From: Fluviicola sp. | Lineage (GTDB): Bacteria; Bacteroidota; Bacteroidia; Flavobacteriales_D; Crocinitomicaceae | Reading direction: 5' to 3' | Assembly (NCBI RefSeq): GCF_030151805.1 | Contig: NZ_JASLCN010000347.1 | Location: forward strand, 1 to 6,912 | Length of the DNA: 6,912 nucleotides | In this document: in pieces, positions 1 to 5,726 of the stretch | Numbering within the stretch: position 1 is the stretch's first letter | How the letters are laid out: the number at the start of each line of letters is the position of its first letter | Notes under the pieces: model-generated | Database searches by the model: none | What the model was told of the DNA's origin: nothing | Seen by the model: the letters and a program-made list of their open reading frames with translations, nothing else | Program-made: the position numbers and the translations under genes

Positions 1-4
1 CAAT

Positions 5-255
5 CTATAGGGCTTTACAAACTACTTTCAAGCATTCCACGGTTTTATGGAAAAGATAAGCTTCTAAATAGTATTCTTCTAAGAAATCATCACCTAAACT
101 CTCGGACAAGTCATATTTTTAAAAATGCTTTTGGGGCTACCTCCCAACTGGTAAGTGCCTCTCATTATCTGTGCATTTGTGGGAGAAAACAAGAATGGGT
201 GTGCATCAGGATTAATTCCCGATGCATCGTATCCCACAACAGAATTACCTACCAT
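5..255 (-). pseudogene. Possible frameshifted small gene, function unknown
   Basis: I do not recognise this protein. On the minus strand an ATG at 255-253 opens a 53-codon frame ending in TAG at 96-94. Its residues look like real protein (it contains GYDASGINPDAHPF and MRGTYQLGG). Near the T5A5 run (minus-strand reading, 125-116) a second frame takes over and reads on to TAG at 7-5, with an acidic, helix-like sequence (SLGDDFLEEYYLEAYLFHK). Restoring one base in the run would join both parts into one protein of about 83 residues. Codon use in both parts resembles the neighbouring genes. It starts 22 bases after the TPR-like gene, in the same direction. The T5A5 run is not a good programmed -1 slippery site in this frame. 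Alternatives are a sequencing error, two chance open frames, or a plus-strand fragment entering from the left, since that strand is open from 1 to 369 in one frame. The evidence is composition only. Confidence 0.33.
202..226. repeat. Inverted repeat, 10-position stem
   Basis: The arms TGCATC (202-207) and GATGCA (221-226) pair, followed by one A/C mismatch and then GGA (209-211) with TCC (217-219), leaving a 5-base loop TTAAT. There is no T-tract, so this does not look like an intrinsic terminator. It lies inside the putative broken reading frame, where the same bases encode two Asp-Ala pairs, so it may be a by-product of coding. Confidence 0.35.
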
Positions 256-273
256 TTCGACTTCGCTCGATGG
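252..273. repeat. Short palindromic element, possible REP-like repeat
   Basis: The outer arms CCAT and ATGG and inner arms CGA and TCG can form a 7-base-pair stem with a two-base bulge and a small GCGAAG loop (minus-strand reading). The core TTCGACTTCGCTCGA closely resembles a short sequence I remember as scattered between genes in many bacterial genomes, including Bacteroidota. Only one copy is visible here, so its repeat status is from memory and not shown by the window. It sits 4 bases past the stop codon of the TPR-like gene and contains the ATG of the putative broken frame, which weakens that ATG as a true start. No T-tract follows on the minus strand. Confidence 0.4.
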
Positions 274-277
274 CCTT

Positions 278-931
278 TTATTTTCCTAATTCTTTCTCAA
301 TTTCTCCGAAGAAATAACCACAGGTACTTCTTCCCCACCAATAAGGTTTATCAACATTGGTGTATGTGATCAAATCGTATTTAGACTGCGCTTTTTCGAA
401 ATACGTTTTCGCATTTTTTGCTCCTCCACCAAACATTTTCGGCGTGTAGAATGTTGCAATTCCTTTCAACAAATAGATATGCGGGTTGTTTTCATTGACT
501 CCTTTTGCCGCTTTTAAATTGTCCTCGAAGATTTTCCCGTACTTCTGCCAGCGGTTTTCAGGATCTGCCCCGATACGCGCATTGGCAACCATTGCTTTCA
601 TGATAAACACTTCATCTTTTAACGGACATTTTTCTTCCAGCTTCGCCAACTGATCTTCTGCGTTATTTACAAAGGCATCTTTCAGCCCCAAAGAAGTTTC
701 GAAATACGATAATTGAATACTCGCATAAGCATAGTAATAAATCGTCATCCAGCTGTCCGGATACTTTTCTTTCAATGCCGACAATTCATCGGATTTTGCT
801 TTCCATGCTTCCAGTGTGTGTAAGGAATCCAGGTTCGCACAAACAGGAGCCAATTCATTCACAATTGCTTCATCCTGTGCATTTGCTTGAAGTGTAAATG
901 CTAAAACCACTGATAAAATTACTTGTTTCAT
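278..931 (-). CDS. Secreted TPR-like protein of unknown function
   Basis: This 217-residue protein carries a clear Sec signal peptide: MKQ, a hydrophobic stretch at residues 4-14, and probable cleavage after ANA (residue 18) before QDE. The mature part is mainly amphipathic helices with a TPR-like rhythm: a helix pair with aromatic spacing around 55-80 (YPDSWMTIYYYAYA), another around 93-120, and a segment at 150-182 containing the P-x-MFGGG-x-x-NAKTYFEKA pattern seen in many TPR-type proteins. It is probably periplasmic and may act as a protein-protein scaffold; that is inference. It starts 9 bases after the TonB-dependent receptor gene with no promoter in the gap, so the two are almost certainly cotranscribed. 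The pairing suggests a role with the receptor. The sequence has no lipobox and no catalytic motif I can see. The C-terminal CGYFFGEIEKELGK appears complete. Confidence 0.8.
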   Translation of the reverse strand: MKQVILSVVLAFTLQANAQDEAIVNELAPVCANLDSLHTLEAWKAKSDELSALKEKYPDSWMTIYYYAYASIQLSYFETSLGLKDAFVNNAEDQLAKLEEKCPLKDEVFIMKAMVANARIGADPENRWQKYGKIFEDNLKAAKGVNENNPHIYLLKGIATFYTPKMFGGGAKNAKTYFEKAQSKYDLITYTNVDKPYWWGRSTCGYFFGEIEKELGK

Positions 932-940
932 ATTCTAAAA

Positions 941-3091
941 TTAAAGCTCGTCTTTGTTAAACTCTTTCAATGACATGTTGAATCCGAAGAAAATATTGAA
1001 ATAAAACGGTGGTTTCATCTCATATCTCTGGCTTCCGTCATAACTGTATCTGTATCCCAACACATTGTGTTGATTTGTAATGTTGTCTAAACTAATATAA
1101 AAGACCGTAAACATCTTTTTAATTGTTGTTAAATATGCCGCCGTAAACGCCAGGTTGTGATAATCCGGAGAACGATCCCCCAAGAAACGCGTATTGGCAG
1201 GATTGTAATATGGTCGGCCGCTTGCATAACTGTAAGTCATGGAAAAACTGGTTTGAAGTTTCATGGAGAAATACTTCATCACCACATTCAGGTTGTGATC
1301 CGAAACATAATCAGGAGTTACTTTCGCAACGTAGTTCTGATATAGTCTTTTTGTATCAATGAAACTATAGGAGATCCAGTAATCGAAATTCTTGATACTT
1401 TTCTTGTCTCTCCAGAAAACGTCAATTCCCTGTGCGTAACCGGAACCGCTGTTATCGACCATTCCATAATTGAATCGGAATGCATTCGGTGTATACGGAA
1501 CTCCCTGCTCGCGTACCAATTGGTCATACGATTTGTAATAACCTTCCAAACGGAAGATCCGGTTTTTCGCGATGATTTGGTAATTTGCCATTAAATGCAA
1601 TGCTTCCTGAAAATCCGGGCGATATCCCTGCATCAGGTAATTTTGGGAAACTAACTGGTAGAAATATCCGGAAGCAAGAGAAATCTGACTGGTTTTACCG
1701 GTTTTGATCGCCATGGCCAAACGCGGTGAAATGTTTCCTTTTGCCAATAATTTGGAATATTCTGCACGGACTCCGGGCTTAATCGCAAAATTCCGGAAAG
1801 GAATAATATCTGCCTCCACATATCCCGCGCTCAGCATTTCTGCAAATTGCCCTGTCAGCGTATCGAAGGTTTGGCGGTATTGAAAATGCTGCAATTCCGT
1901 TCCGATGAGTAACTTGAACCGATTGCTTTGCGTGTAAACCATTTCTCCCCGTCCCTGAACACGCTTGTCATTCCGGGTTGAAACCAAGGTATCCCAGGTG
2001 ATATCATCGTCATTATTACTCAATGAAAAACCGACATAATACGTCCATTTATCATTGATATAATTATTGAACGTCGTGTTTACATACGTATTCTGATTCT
2101 TCAATCCGAAACGCATATTTTGTCCGGCAACTCCCGGATTCGGGATTTCCAAACCGGAACTGTTGTAGCTCTGATTGAATGTCGTTTTAAACATTCCACG
2201 TGTAGATGTTTTTGCTACATAACGCCCGGAAAAACCAAAGCCCTGCGGAGCTTCATAAAACTTGACATTTGCTTTTGCCAATGCTAAAAACGGTGATAAA
2301 TTCTGGTAAAAACCGGTAAACTCAACCGCACTGTTTTCCATCAGTTTCGAACCTCCGAGAAAAATTCCGGCAAAATTAGCCCCGATGTTGATATTGGTTT
2401 GATCCGGTAAATCGAGCGTACTCAAATCCAGGATGGAAGAAAGTGCTTGTCCGTAACGAGCGGTATATCCTCCCGTACTGAAAGCCGTTCCTTTAAACTG
2501 AAAGGGATTAAACCGGGTTCTTTGGGCAACTCCGGGAACAGAACTTCCGAAAGCGTTTTGAGCCACCAAACCATCAATAATAAAGGATGTTTCGCTGACA
2601 TCTCCTCCACGAACCATTAAACCGGTTTGATCTCCTCCGTTTCGCTGAACTCCCGGCAACGTCTGAATTGCTCCTGCAATATCTCCTTGCCCGCCGGCTG
2701 TTGTCACGATATCCAAAGGATCCAAAATGGCCACATTGCGGTCATTGGATGCAGACATCGTTCCTGCCGAAATAACAACTTCTTCGATTACTTTCGCTGC
2801 ACGCACTTTGACATTCTGAACAAGCGGTGTTCCGTTCAGGTTCACCTCCACTATCTGTTCTTCGATCTCTTCTCCACGAATCAACAAAGATTGTTTACCC
2901 GTTGCCTTGGTTGTGAGTTTGTAAAATCCTTTTTCATCTGTTTGAGCACCGTCTGTGGTTCCTTTCACGAACACCGTTGCCATGAAAACCGGTTTGCCAC
3001 TTTGATTCAGCACCGTTCCTTCGACCGTGGTTTGTGCGATCAGGAATAGTGGAAACAAACTAATAAGTAATAGTATATACTTCATAATCAT
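941..3091 (-). CDS. TonB-dependent outer-membrane receptor
   Basis: A receptor of about 716 residues, placed in the outer membrane and expected to import a ligand using TonB/ExbBD energy. A signal peptide occupies residues 1-20 (ILLLISLFPLFLIAQ). Residues 22-95 are a CarboxypepD_reg-like beta-sandwich (VEGTVLNQSGKPVFMATVFVKG, then TDEKGFY), typical of Bacteroidota receptors. A plug domain follows at about 105-230, with LPGVQRNGGDQTGLMVRGG and FIIDGLVAQNAFG. The remainder is a beta-barrel rich in alternating aromatic residues, ending near FYFNIFFGFNMSL. The longest frame starts at a TTG (3094); I prefer the ATG at 3091, with the ATG at 3085 (MKYILLL) almost as good. There is no Shine-Dalgarno sequence. 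No SusD partner, siderophore gene or metal-binding protein is adjacent, so the substrate is unknown. No confident promoter is visible in the 86 bases upstream: the nearest -7 match, on the minus strand at 3110-3103, has one mismatch and lacks a -33 partner. Confidence 0.93.
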   Translation of the reverse strand: MIMKYILLLISLFPLFLIAQTTVEGTVLNQSGKPVFMATVFVKGTTDGAQTDEKGFYKLTTKATGKQSLLIRGEEIEEQIVEVNLNGTPLVQNVKVRAAKVIEEVVISAGTMSASNDRNVAILDPLDIVTTAGGQGDIAGAIQTLPGVQRNGGDQTGLMVRGGDVSETSFIIDGLVAQNAFGSSVPGVAQRTRFNPFQFKGTAFSTGGYTARYGQALSSILDLSTLDLPDQTNINIGANFAGIFLGGSKLMENSAVEFTGFYQNLSPFLALAKANVKFYEAPQGFGFSGRYVAKTSTRGMFKTTFNQSYNSSGLEIPNPGVAGQNMRFGLKNQNTYVNTTFNNYINDKWTYYVGFSLSNNDDDITWDTLVSTRNDKRVQGRGEMVYTQSNRFKLLIGTELQHFQYRQTFDTLTGQFAEMLSAGYVEADIIPFRNFAIKPGVRAEYSKLLAKGNISPRLAMAIKTGKTSQISLASGYFYQLVSQNYLMQGYRPDFQEALHLMANYQIIAKNRIFRLEGYYKSYDQLVREQGVPYTPNAFRFNYGMVDNSGSGYAQGIDVFWRDKKSIKNFDYWISYSFIDTKRLYQNYVAKVTPDYVSDHNLNVVMKYFSMKLQTSFSMTYSYASGRPYYNPANTRFLGDRSPDYHNLAFTAAYLTTIKKMFTVFYISLDNITNQHNVLGYRYSYDGSQRYEMKPPFYFNIFFGFNMSLKEFNKDEL

Positions 3092-3177
3092 CAATTACGG
3101 AGCGAAATTAAATTGAATTTATGAAACTTGACTATTTAAATTCGGTGAATTGATTTTCAGAGTCGGTAAAACGAACC

Positions 3178-3507
3178 TTACAACTTGTCGCTTTCCAAAT
3201 CTGTTTTTTGTGTATCGAACACGCTTGAACCAATGCGGATCGTAAACCATTCCAAAAACAATTCCAGGGTTGGTTTCGGGAACTCTTCTTCCGAATCAAC
3301 CACCGCCAAACACTCATTTTTCATGATTTTCTTGAAATGTGATTCAACCAACGGCTCGTATTCGAAAAAATCTTCTTCTATCAGGTACAAGTTTCCTTCC
3401 AGGTCATCCGATTCATCGAAATCAAATTCCGGGTCGTGTTGTTTTGCCCAATCACAAAAGGCTTGTTTTGGTTCTACGTAAATGTATCCTCTGTTTACTA
3501 CTTTCAT
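3178..3507 (-). CDS. Small acidic conserved-type protein, function unknown
   Basis: A 109-residue cytosolic protein without signal peptide or membrane segment. It is strongly acidic, with clusters such as DFDESDD (29-35) and DSEEEF (71-76). The N-terminal pattern NR-x5-VEPKQAFCDW, a central YLIEE, and a C-terminal ELFLEWF followed by SSVFD recall a family of small uncharacterised bacterial proteins that share an NR...PKQ-x-F-x-DW start. That recollection is not backed by a search here. The ATG at 3507 follows an A-rich leader and fits the conserved-looking N-terminus. It lies 81 bases downstream of the lipoprotein gene, in the same direction, with no promoter or terminator that I can identify between them, so it may be read through from the aldolase promoter. 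Function cannot be inferred from the neighbours. Confidence 0.75.
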   Translation of the reverse strand: MKVVNRGYIYVEPKQAFCDWAKQHDPEFDFDESDDLEGNLYLIEEDFFEYEPLVESHFKKIMKNECLAVVDSEEEFPKPTLELFLEWFTIRIGSSVFDTQKTDLESDKL

Positions 3508-3518
3508 TTTTTATTTTG

Positions 3519-3552
3519 ATTTCAGGACTTCCAGATTTTAGAATTTCAGGAC
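3519..3552. repeat. Direct repeat of ATTTCAGGAC, two copies
   Basis: ATTTCAGGAC occurs at 3519-3528 and again at 3543-3552, starting 24 bases apart, in the gap between the lipoprotein gene and the small acidic gene. Between them lies a related AT-rich stretch (GATTTTAGA). A TCCTGA at 3571-3576 is complementary to TCAGGA of each copy. This looks like intergenic low-complexity repeat sequence and not like an operator. Confidence 0.45.
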
Positions 3553-3562
3553 GTGGATTTTG

Positions 3563-3602
3563 TCTTCATATCCTGATGTCTTAGAATCTTAATGTCCGAT
3601 TA
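3563..3602. repeat. Degenerate 8-base tandem repeat
   Basis: Five consecutive 8-base blocks from 3563 each begin TCT or TCC; the clearest are TCCTGATG (3571-3578), TCTTAGAA (3579-3586) and TCTTAATG (3587-3594). The last two blocks run into the stop codon and the final codons of the lipoprotein gene, so the repeat has reached the gene's 3' end. The role is unknown; similar simple periodic sequences between genes usually arise by slippage. Confidence 0.45.
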
Positions 3603-4224
3603 ATTCTTTCAATTCCCCTTCTTTCATGGCCGACCAGCGGGTTTTGCTTCTTGCCGGAATTTCAACGATATACATCCAGTTCTGATCTTCTTTTTTCTCG
3701 TTCAGCAATTCAATCATTTTTTTAGATGAAATGGTAAACTTCGACTCCATATAAACCAAATCATTCGCTCCGACTAAAAACAGGGAGTTCCTGCTTTGTT
3801 TCTTAAACTGTGAACCTACCTGATAGGAAAGACATTTTGGTCCGTAACAATCAATCCAGTTAAAAAACGCGTTTTTGGTTCTCAAACTGTCTTTGAATTC
3901 ATAATGCAAAGCCACCAAACTGTCTTTTTGATTCAGGAGGTACCATTTCTCCAGTTTGGAAGGTCCGAAACGATCCGGAAAGAGCATACTATCCAATTTG
4001 AACCAGGAAGCCTCTTTGTAAATGGAATCAAAAGCCGCCAGGAAATAAGCACTTTTCGGTTTTTGATCTTTGATCGACTGAACCTCTTTCGTATCCTTCA
4101 CATCCTTGAACTTATCCGTTGTATGCGAAATTTCATCCAAAGTAACCGTATCTTTTTTCGTGTCTGTACACGATAGTAAAATCAGGATAAATGCGGAACA
4201 GAAAAATGGCGCGAATAGCTTCAT
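3589..4224 (-). CDS. Putative lipoprotein, function unknown
   Basis: A 211-residue protein beginning with a lipoprotein signal: MKLF, a hydrophobic stretch (residues 5-17) and the lipobox LLSC with the lipidated cysteine at 19. The residue after Cys is Thr, then Asp, so no inner-membrane retention signal is evident and outer-membrane placement is plausible. Residues 20-57 form a charged, probably flexible linker rich in Lys and Asp; the folded part follows from about 58. Cys126 and Cys131 (CYGPKC) could form a disulfide in the periplasm. I recognise no family. Its ATG overlaps the stop of the threonine aldolase as ATGA (4 bases), so translation is likely coupled and expression comes from the aldolase promoter. 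No link to aldolase function is apparent; the pairing may be only positional. Confidence 0.82.
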   Translation of the reverse strand: MKLFAPFFCSAFILILLSCTDTKKDTVTLDEISHTTDKFKDVKDTKEVQSIKDQKPKSAYFLAAFDSIYKEASWFKLDSMLFPDRFGPSKLEKWYLLNQKDSLVALHYEFKDSLRTKNAFFNWIDCYGPKCLSYQVGSQFKKQSRNSLFLVGANDLVYMESKFTISSKKMIELLNEKKEDQNWMYIVEIPARSKTRWSAMKEGELKELIGH

Positions 4225-5240
4225 AGTTGTTTTAATTGCTCAATGGTCTTTAATATGTCTGCTTCGGAAAGATCCAAATGTGTCACCAAACGAATCATTC
4301 CCGGACCGAATGAAGAAACGTTGATTCCCGCATCCGCCAGTTTTTGAATGTAATGATCCCGTTCGGATTCTTCTTTCAAAATTAGCACTAATATGTTTGT
4401 TTCGACAGGTAAACTGTTTTCAATCCAATTGCATTTCAAAAAAGCCTCTTCCAATTGCTTCGCGTGCTTGTGATCCTGATCCAAGCGGGCAACATTCTTT
4501 TTCAAGGCAAAAAGTCCGGCTGCGGCTAAAAAACCGGCCTGTCGCATTCCACCTCCCATCACTTTACGCACTCTTCTCGCCCGATGAATAAACTCCTTTG
4601 TTCCGATCAACAAGGAACCAACCGGCGCTCCCAATCCTTTCGAAAGGCAAATCGAAATGGAATCGAACTGAGCTGCGTAGGTTTTCAAATCAACACCATT
4701 CACTGCCAAGGCATTGAAAACGCGAGCACCATCCAAATGCAGGGGAATTTGCTTGCTTTTTGCCAATTGAGCAATTTTTTGAATTTCAGCAAAATCATAC
4801 ACTGCTCCGCCACCGCGATTGGCCGTATCTTCCAGTGAAATCAGCTGAGTTACCGGAAAATGAACGTCGTCCGGCATAATCCATTTTTCAATATCAGAAG
4901 CTGTTAATCGTCCACGGTTTCCCTGAAGTAAACGAACGGAAGCTCCTGAGTTTTTCGCAATTCCACCGCCTTCGTATTTATACACATGGCTGTCTTCGTG
5001 ACAAATCACTTCTCCGCCCGGCTTCACATGAATATTGATCGCAATCTGGTTTGTTTGTGTTCCGCTTGCACAAAACAATGCGGCTTCTTTCCCGAACAGA
5101 TTTGCTGCAAATCCCTGCAATTCATTTACCGTCGGATCTTCGCCATATACATCATCTCCAACTGAAGCATGAAACATGGCATCCAGCATTTCTCTGGAAG
5201 GTTTGGTTACGGTATCTGAACGAAAATCTATCTTTTGCAT
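4221..5240 (-). CDS. ltaE: L-threonine aldolase (PLP-dependent, low-specificity type)
   Basis: A 339-residue cytosolic enzyme of the fold-type I PLP family that splits L-threonine or L-allo-threonine into glycine and acetaldehyde, supplying glycine. Family signatures are all present: FRSDTVTKPS near the N-terminus, VGDDVYGEDPTV (27-38), the CASGTQTNQ phosphate-binding loop (57-65), DSHVYKYEGGG with His85 expected to stack on the PLP ring, His127 matching the E. coli active-site histidine, LEDTANRGGG (136-145), HLDGAR with Asp170 contacting the pyridine nitrogen and Arg173, and CLSKGLGAPVGS with Lys201 as the Schiff-base lysine. Arg317 (GMIRLVTH) probably binds the substrate carboxylate. Length is normal and no key residue is missing. 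The ATG at 5240 is about 14 bases from the predicted transcription start and has no clear Shine-Dalgarno sequence. It is the first gene of a small operon. Exact stereopreference (L-threo versus L-allo) cannot be read from sequence. Confidence 0.96.
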   Translation of the reverse strand: MQKIDFRSDTVTKPSREMLDAMFHASVGDDVYGEDPTVNELQGFAANLFGKEAALFCASGTQTNQIAINIHVKPGGEVICHEDSHVYKYEGGGIAKNSGASVRLLQGNRGRLTASDIEKWIMPDDVHFPVTQLISLEDTANRGGGAVYDFAEIQKIAQLAKSKQIPLHLDGARVFNALAVNGVDLKTYAAQFDSISICLSKGLGAPVGSLLIGTKEFIHRARRVRKVMGGGMRQAGFLAAAGLFALKKNVARLDQDHKHAKQLEEAFLKCNWIENSLPVETNILVLILKEESERDHYIQKLADAGINVSSFGPGMIRLVTHLDLSEADILKTIEQLKQL

Positions 5241-5260
5241 GGAGTAAAATTTGATTGCAA

Positions 5261-5290
5261 CAAACTTAGGGTATCTAATTCAGAAAACAA
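5261..5290 (-). promoter_or_regulatory. Bacteroidota-type promoter of the threonine aldolase operon
   Basis: On the minus strand TTG (5290-5288) is followed after 19 bases by TAAGTTTG (5268-5261), an exact match to TAnnTTTG. Transcription would start near 5255, giving a leader of about 14 bases before the ATG at 5240. It lies only 24 bases beyond the T-tract of the rpmH terminator, so the two units are tightly packed but separately controlled. Confidence 0.68.
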
Positions 5291-5313
5291 GTGAAAAAGA
5301 ATTTTTACCAAAC

Positions 5314-5348
5314 AAAAAAACCACCTCTCCGCTTTTGCGAAAAGATGG
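5314..5348 (-). terminator. Intrinsic terminator of rpmH
   Basis: Read on the minus strand, the arm CCATCTTTTCGC (5348-5337) pairs over 12 positions, including G-T pairs, with GCGGAGAGGTGG (5332-5321) around an AAAA loop, and is followed directly by seven T (5320-5314). It starts about 32 bases after the rpmH stop. The absence of a T-tract in the other direction makes it one-way. Confidence 0.9.
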
Positions 5349-5380
5349 CTTATATCTTAATGAGGAACGAATCCCGGCGA

Positions 5381-5539
5381 TTAACGCTTGTGGAAACCTT
5401 CGTCTGAAACTGTCAATTTCTTACGGCCTTTACGACGACGCGCAGCTAATACTTTACGTCCGTTCTTAGTTGCCATTCGGCTACGGAATCCGTGCTTGTT
5501 TCTTCTCTTTCTTACAGACGGTTGAAACGTTCTTTTCAT
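5381..5539 (-). CDS. rpmH: 50S ribosomal protein L34
   Basis: A 52-residue, very basic protein. It starts MKRTFQPSVRKRRNKHGFR, continues SRMATKNGRKVLAARRRKGRKKL, and ends TVSDEGFHKR. This is the full L34 pattern, a small protein of the large ribosomal subunit bound to 23S rRNA, and the C-terminal extension after RKKL is typical of Bacteroidota. The gene is complete, with TAA at 5383-5381. It has its own promoter (5616-5645), a leader of about 70 bases and a strong terminator (5314-5348), so it is a single-gene transcript. The usual downstream partner rnpA (RNase P protein) is absent; the next gene is threonine aldolase. No Shine-Dalgarno sequence precedes the ATG, the leader being A-rich. Confidence 0.97.
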   Translation of the reverse strand: MKRTFQPSVRKRRNKHGFRSRMATKNGRKVLAARRRKGRKKLTVSDEGFHKR

Positions 5540-5586
5540 GATCTATACTTTATTCGAATGTTCTTATTGCTTTCTTAAATCCCTTG

Positions 5587-5607
5587 AAATGTCAGACATT
5601 TGTCAGA
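5587..5607. promoter_or_regulatory. Palindrome and one-turn direct repeat in the rpmH leader
   Basis: AAATGTCAGACATTT (5587-5601) is a perfect inverted repeat with 7-base arms around one central base. It overlaps two copies of TGTCAGA (5590-5596 and 5601-5607) whose starts are 11 bases apart, about one helical turn. It falls just downstream of the predicted rpmH transcription start, at about +10 to +24. Protein operator or leader hairpin are both possible; no regulator is known from this sequence. Confidence 0.4.
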
Positions 5608-5615
5608 ATGGGGTG

Positions 5616-5645
5616 CAAAGATAGGTACATTTTCCAATTTTTCAA
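5616..5645 (-). promoter_or_regulatory. Bacteroidota-type promoter of rpmH
   Basis: On the minus strand TTG (5645-5643) is followed after 19 bases by TATCTTTG (5623-5616), an exact match to the TAnnTTTG -7 element. The predicted start near 5610 gives a leader of about 70 bases, much longer than those of the other two promoters here. Confidence 0.7.
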
Positions 5646-5652
5646 GTTTTAA

Positions 5653-5666
5653 TCGAAAATATTCGA
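5653..5666. promoter_or_regulatory. Short palindrome between the divergent promoters
   Basis: TCGAAAATATTCGA has 5-base arms TCGAA and TTCGA around a 4-base AATA spacer. It lies in the 29-base gap between the two -33 elements (7 bases from the rpmH TTG, 8 bases from the exporter TTTG), where an activator or shared repressor could bind. Another TTCGAA lies in the rpmH leader at 5553-5558 (ATTCGAAT, 5552-5559). In AT-rich DNA such palindromes also arise by chance. Confidence 0.3.
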
Positions 5667-5674
5667 AAAAAAAG

Positions 5675-5704
5675 TTTGTTAAAGGTTCTCTCCTATTACT
5701 TTTG
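5675..5704 (+). promoter_or_regulatory. Bacteroidota-type promoter of the ABC exporter
   Basis: TTTG (5675-5678) is followed after 18 bases by TACTTTTG (5697-5704), an exact TAnnTTTG match. Transcription would begin near 5711, leaving about 16 bases before the ATG. It is back-to-back with the rpmH promoter. Confidence 0.7.
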
Positions 5705-5726
5705 TAACACAAAAATAGGAATAAAG

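Noticed and set aside
116..125. Programmed -1 frameshift at the T5A5 run
   Set aside because: In the frame used the codons are TTT AAA AAT, which do not form a canonical X XXY YYZ slippery heptamer; a simple indel is more likely.
941..952. C-terminal KDEL of the receptor
   Set aside because: KDEL is an endoplasmic-reticulum retrieval signal of eukaryotes; here it is a coincidental end of a bacterial outer-membrane protein.
2627..3049. 140-codon plus-strand open frame inside the receptor gene
   Set aside because: It is antisense to the signal, CarboxypepD_reg-like and plug region of a clear receptor gene, is rich in Cys, His, Arg and Ser, and shows no protein pattern.
3103..3110. Minus-strand TAATTTCG as a -7 promoter element for the receptor
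   Set aside because: It has one mismatch to TAnnTTTG, no TTG at the right distance, and would leave a leader of only a few bases.
3115..3143. Inverted repeat GAATTT/AAATTC as a terminator of the small acidic gene
   Set aside because: The stem is short and A/T only, the loop is 17 bases, and no T-tract follows.
5251..5469. 72-codon plus-strand open frame across the aldolase promoter, the terminator and rpmH
   Set aside because: It runs antisense through rpmH and across a well-formed terminator and promoter, and has no family-like residues.
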